From contig JBBHKE010001785.1 of assembly GCA_037447655.1 (NCBI GenBank), positions 1 to 62,000 on the forward strand: a DNA stretch of 62,000 nucleotides, written 5' to 3'. The stretch's first letter is position 1. Every line of letters begins with the position of its first letter. This DNA is from Zygnema cylindricum. Lineage: Eukaryota; Streptophyta; Zygnematophyceae; Zygnematales; Zygnemataceae. Positions 58,163 through 62,000 of this stretch are shown here, piece after piece. The translations under genes were made by a program, and so were the position numbers. A model generated the notes under the pieces. It saw only the letters and a list, made by a program, of their open reading frames with translations, was not told the origin of the DNA and did not search any database.

Positions 58163-58507
58163 AACGAAGGAGCAATTCTGGTTACAAAAGAATCTATAAG
58201 CCTGTTAACATTGTAAAGGTACGGATGTAGAAGCGTAGTTTTCAGAGCATAATTTTATGTTTTTTTTTTTTTTCCCTGCTTTTTCAAGGTGACCTTCGAT
58301 CACAAGAAAATTTTAGCTCAGCCTTTAATCGATCAAAGGAAAAATTGTGACACAGTAGAGTGTAAAATTGCGAAACATGAATGTTAAATGATTCATTCAT
58401 TTTATTTTTCTTTCTGCATTTTCTGTTTTATGTGCTGATCTTTGTCTTTATGGTGACGTATCTTTAACATTTTTATGGCCTGTTTTTCCAATATTTACTG
58501 TTTTTTA
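58163..58507. other. Intergenic, no feature seen
   Basis: T-rich, no supported gene. Confidence 0.4.
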
Positions 58508-58700
58508 ATGACCTAATCGATCCGATCTAAATATTCTTCGCTATTTAATAACCTAATCGATAGAATCTAAACATTTTTTTGTATTTTAATGACCTAGTCA
58601 GTATGATCTAGATATTTTTGTTAATTTAATGACCTAATCAGCACTATTATTTAGATTTTTATTAATATTTTAATGACCTAATTGATACAATCTTCTTACG
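58508..58700. repeat. Tandem repeat of ~55-bp ATGACCTAATCGAT units
   Basis: TAATGACCTAATCGATCCGA-type units recur at about 58507, 58549, 58590, 58628 and 58672 with intervening ATCTAAATATTTTT. Confidence 0.85.
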
Positions 58701-59216
58701 TCGATGTAGAAAAATATCATTGTTTCTGGTCGTGCTGTACTCGGGTTTAGGTTTTTTACTGTTTTATAACTTTCTGGTAGGATTGTTATTTGTTGTTTCA
58801 ATATTTCCCAATTCCTTAAATATTTTTATCATGATAGGTTTTGTTTAAACGGTGAAAGCGAGTGAGAATATGCATAAAACCCTAATATGGAGTGAAGATG
58901 TGTTTATAACTTCAAAACAGAGAGAGGATGTGCTTTAACCCTAAATGAGAGTGAGGCCACTTACTGTTTCTTTTATCAGAAACTAATTTCAAAAGTGCCA
59001 TTTTTTAAAGTTTTGGAGAACATGCTTAGAGTGGATAGCATATTTTCCAGAATATTTAGACACTTACAGTTTTCTCTGCCATATTGATTTTCACAGTGCC
59101 ATTTTTGTTATGTATTGGAGAGTTTTCTCTGTCACGAACTGATTTTCACAGTGTCATTTTTATGAAGTTTTGGAGATTAGGCATAGAGTTGACGACATTT
59201 TTTGGAGTATTTGGAC
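58701..59216. other. Intergenic with a diffuse duplication
   Basis: TTTTCACAGTGCCATTTTT and AGTTTTGGAGA recur at about 58990-59020, 59090-59120 and 59150-59175, a loose ~85-bp periodicity. No gene. Confidence 0.45.
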
Positions 59217-59522
59217 CATAGTTCAAAAGTAGGTGAAAGTATGCCCATACAATATGCCTATTGTACGCAAAACATACAATATGACCTTAAGACCCATATT
59301 GTATTCGGACCTATTCGAACCAATTAAAACATTCGGACTAAAAATTGGACCAATTAAAAAATTCGGACCAAAAACATTTATTCTCACCGTCAGATTCGGA
59401 CGATCGAACGGTCTTTGATCAAGGTAGCGATCTAAGAAGATCACATGAAAAGCCCATAACAGAACTTACGATAAAGGCGCCGATCAAAGGCCTACCATAA
59501 AAGCGCCTACTTTTGAACTATG
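59217..59522 (+). mobile_element. MITE with CATAGTTCAAAAGTAGG ends (306 bp)
   Basis: Perfect 17-bp terminal repeat CATAGTTCAAAAGTAGG / CCTACTTTTGAACTATG. Inverted relative at 16344-16620. ATTAAAACATTCGGAC and ATTAAAAAATTCGGAC form a short internal duplication. No clear target duplication. Confidence 0.85.
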
Positions 59523-59574
59523 CTTTGTACTTTTTGGCATCGTGGAAGTACGTGACATCATGATTAGCGTCACA

Positions 59575-60045
59575 AATCTGACACGGTACTGTAGTAAGCT
59601 ATTTATTTCGCAAATCAAAGGGAACGCGACGAAGCGTCGCAAATTTGACACGGTAGTATACTATTCATTTCGAAAATCTTAGGGAACGCGACAAAGCGTC
59701 GCAAATCTGACACGGTAGTATTCATTTCGCAAATCTTAGGCAACGCGACAAAGCGTCGCAAATCTAACACAGTACACCGCCAATCGTTGTTAGCGTTGTG
59801 TACACTAATTCCGTCCCGCTTTTTTTTATTTTTATTCTCAAATAGAATTATCCACACTATTTAAAAAAACCCTAATTCCTAATTACAATAGACGATTTCT
59901 TCGAAAATTTTCAAATTCCCAATTAGCGTAAACCACGCTAATTATTCGTATACGCTAAAAAAACTTACACGCTATTAACGATTGGCGGTGTAGTAAGTAG
60001 TAACACTATTCATTTCGCAAATCTTAGGGAACGCGACAAATTGTA
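59575..60045. repeat. Tandem repeat with GCGACAAAGCGTCGC hairpins, split by a MITE
   Basis: Units of about 57-68 bp (AACGCGACAAAGCGTCGCAA, then TCTGACACGGTAGTA, then ATTCATTTCGCAAATCTTAG) repeat about four times at 59575-59770 and resume at about 60010-60045 after the MITE. Each unit has the palindrome GCGACAAAGCGTCGC. Confidence 0.9.
59775..59990. mobile_element. TA-target MITE inside the tandem repeat (216 bp)
   Basis: Ends CACCGCCAATCGTTGTTAGCG (20 bases plus one) and GCTATTAACGATTGGCGGTG, flanked by TA at 59773-59774 and 59991-59992. A relative of the end at 13226. Confidence 0.88.
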
Positions 60046-60486
60046 ATTATTGGCTTATTCCGTCGTACATTGATTAATTTTGTACTTTTTCAGTTACGGG
60101 CGGGCACGGTTAGTCGCGAAAAATCAAGAATCGGTTAATTTTTTTTTTCGTAAACGACGGTCGGTTAACGGTTAACAATTTTGGAGCGTGACAAAACTCG
60201 GTCGGGCGTCAGTTACTCATATTTTGAAAAAAAAAAAACGGTCGGTTTCGGGTATGATTTTTTTTTCACTAGGCATTCTTGTTGCTTTTTACCGACAACG
60301 TATGTTAATTATCCTTTAACGAGCATAAGTTGTGACTCTCTTTCCATAAAACACGGTGGCAGATGATAAGAGGGGTCTACTATATCTTCCACCATGGTAT
60401 CCACTCCATATCCACGATCATATCAAATTAATCCGGATAAGGATTTTCTCGATACAACAATACTTATAAGTCATTATGGTTTTTGT
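60046..60486. other. Intergenic, no feature seen
   Basis: AT-rich; part resembles the interior of other repeats (GGGCGGGCACGGTTAGTCGCG, compare GGGCGAGTACGGGTAGTTGCG at 39860, each a little over 20 bases and differing at several). No gene. Confidence 0.4.
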
Positions 60487-60927
60487 TATTGTTGTGTATT
60501 GGTGGCCCTTTGCCAACAACCGATATGTACATTTTTTTCACCTACCGATAATCGATATATTGCTTCGATATATCGAGAAAGGATTTCGTGATAATCGTTA
60601 TATTGCTTCGATATATCGAGAAAGGATTTCGTGATAATCGTTAAACATCGACAAAAACTGTGTTTTGGTACAGGCAGATTACAAAAAAAAAAAAGAAAAC
60701 CCCCCCCCCCCCCCCCCCCCCCCACGATATCTTTGTACCCCTTTCATACTTTACCTCTATGCTATAATTTCGTACTGTTTTTATGGACCAACCCCCTAAA
60801 GCAATAATTATGGGGGAAAAATTTTGTTGGTTCCACATTGATATATTGGAACCCTTCACCGTTTGATAATCGATAATGAAAATTATCGAATTCATCGCAA
60901 TAAAAAATTATCCACTACAGAACACTA
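60487..60927. mobile_element. hAT-like element, second subfamily, with C-run and 48-bp duplication
   Basis: Left TATTGTTGTGTATTGG, right AGAACACTA at 60927, sharing CGATAATCGATATATTG motifs with 34996-35783. ATTGCTTCGATATATCGAG and GGATTTCGTGATAATCGTT are duplicated in tandem at about 60550-60645. A run of 24 C lies at 60700-60723. No clean 8-bp duplication; its right tip overlaps the TA of the next element. Confidence 0.6.
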
Positions 60928-61428
60928 CACCGTGAATGGCTATCGCTATCCCAGTTAAGAAATAATTATTGTAAAGGAACAATTAGTGCTATTAATTCTA
61001 TTCTGGGTTCAAGGGCTTAACGCTAAAAAAAATTAACGCTAAATTTATACACCTAACACTAATATGGATATACATTCCCATATTGTAGCTGTCTGTGTGT
61101 ACATATTCGAACATGTAAAAACAGGTTCTCGTGATTTTCCCTCGTCTTTATGACTGGGTATCAAATCTGAGTAAGCTTTTTTGTGGCGACGCACTCAATT
61201 TCCCCTGTCGACGCCTTATCTATAACTTATTCAGTACGTTTAATATGGACTAACACATTTCGTACATCACACTACTTAAGACAGTCAAAATTAGAGTAAT
61301 TATTACTAATTAAACAGTACCTATATTAGAGTAAGAAAAAAAAATAGTTATTAATTCTATTTTAATTAGAGGGTCAAAATTTGGGGGCACCCAATTAGCG
61401 TTACTAACGATAATAGCGATTCACGGTG
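60928..61428. mobile_element. TA-target element (501 bp) of the CACCGTGAATCG family
   Basis: Left end CACCGTGAATGGCTATCGC (TA at 60926-60927), right end GATAATAGCGATTCACGGTG (followed by TG at 61429). It contains the internal TACATCACACTACTTAAG block also seen at 13020, 34761 and 54021, which shows that block is internal and not an end. Confidence 0.75.
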
Positions 61429-61430
61429 TG

Positions 61431-62000
61431 GTTTTTGCTGTGTTGTGACTCGTGAGCTGATGCCCTGCAAGCTATTGTGAAGGGCATGCCTTCAACAATC
61501 GGGATCGGAGGCAATCAAAAGATAAAATTGCGAGGAAGTGGGAACCTGGGATGATGCCACACACAGCGTATGGGGCAAAACAAAAATCGTTTATTGCACC
61601 TATACATAAGGAGGAGCAAACAACAGGCAGATGTTGGAAATCTGGCGATGTAGAGGAAGGTCGAATCTGCCAAGCAATCGAAAGCGAGAATCCTTCTTGT
61701 GTCAATATCAGAAACGCCAAGTGACGAATCAACTTCCCCAATTGGAGCAATTTGCTCCCAAGATTCTGACCAATCTAGTTGCCGACTTGGATTCTGCATA
61801 ATTACAGTCAGAGTTGCCAGACGTATCATCGAGTCACCCAAGGACTTTGATTGGTCATATTTCAATGGACTTTATCCCCCAAGTAATTATGACGCTTCTA
61901 GCGTAGATGCTAAGGACGGCCGGAATGAAATGATCCATGAATCCGCAATTTTCGCTTTTAAAGTACAGATTAGACTGATTTATGTACTTTTGAAGACCTT
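61431..62000. other. Intergenic, no gene recognised
   Basis: Slightly GC-richer than its surroundings, with minus-strand frames of 92-116 codons that lack any recognisable motif. May belong to a gene outside the window. Confidence 0.35.

Overview
The window looks like a nuclear segment from a streptophyte, that is a land plant or charophyte alga, probably a non-seed lineage. The evidence is an intronless GDP-sugar transporter of the plant GONST3/GFT1 clade, a plant-type Elongin A gene with GT-AG introns, TTTAGGG-like interstitial telomere sequence and a Ty1/Copia retrotransposon. The DNA is AT-rich and is mostly transposon debris. I cannot name the species.

Layout. 1-1472 is featureless. 1478-7897 is a complete but decayed Copia element with two LTRs of about 1.03 kb and the TSD TTTAA. 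8377-20814 holds a solo LTR, Harbinger-like TAA-target elements, TA-target MITEs, hAT-like elements, a large foldback inverted repeat, a possible orphan 5' exon and a 10-N assembly gap. 22597-23584 (minus) is a two-exon gene for a secreted cysteine-rich PAN/Apple-like protein. 29806-33037 (minus) is a six-exon Elongin A gene. 33038-43520 is transposon debris, including a Harbinger-like element nested in a MITE and two further Harbinger-like copies. 43521-54189 is the most notable object. 54394-55449 is a hAT nested in a MITE. 56294-57418 (plus) is the intact GDP-sugar transporter. The remainder is repeats and MITEs.

Main discovery candidate. 43521-54189 is flanked by TA and bounded by 23-bp perfect terminal inverted repeats. 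It contains a four-exon pogo/CENP-B-like DDD transposase (593 aa after splicing), a separate 509-aa acidic and coiled-coil protein lying inside the first transposase intron, and arrays of CGTCGC hairpins on both sides. Its two different subterminal sequences are found fused in short ~199-bp MITEs at 10208, 16619 and 35917. This supports it as the autonomous parent, or a close relative, of the CACCGTGAATCG MITE family that litters the window.

The three host genes (PAN-like, ELOA, GFT1) are unrelated in function. Exon boundaries were deduced by eye from GT-AG signals, phase and protein similarity.
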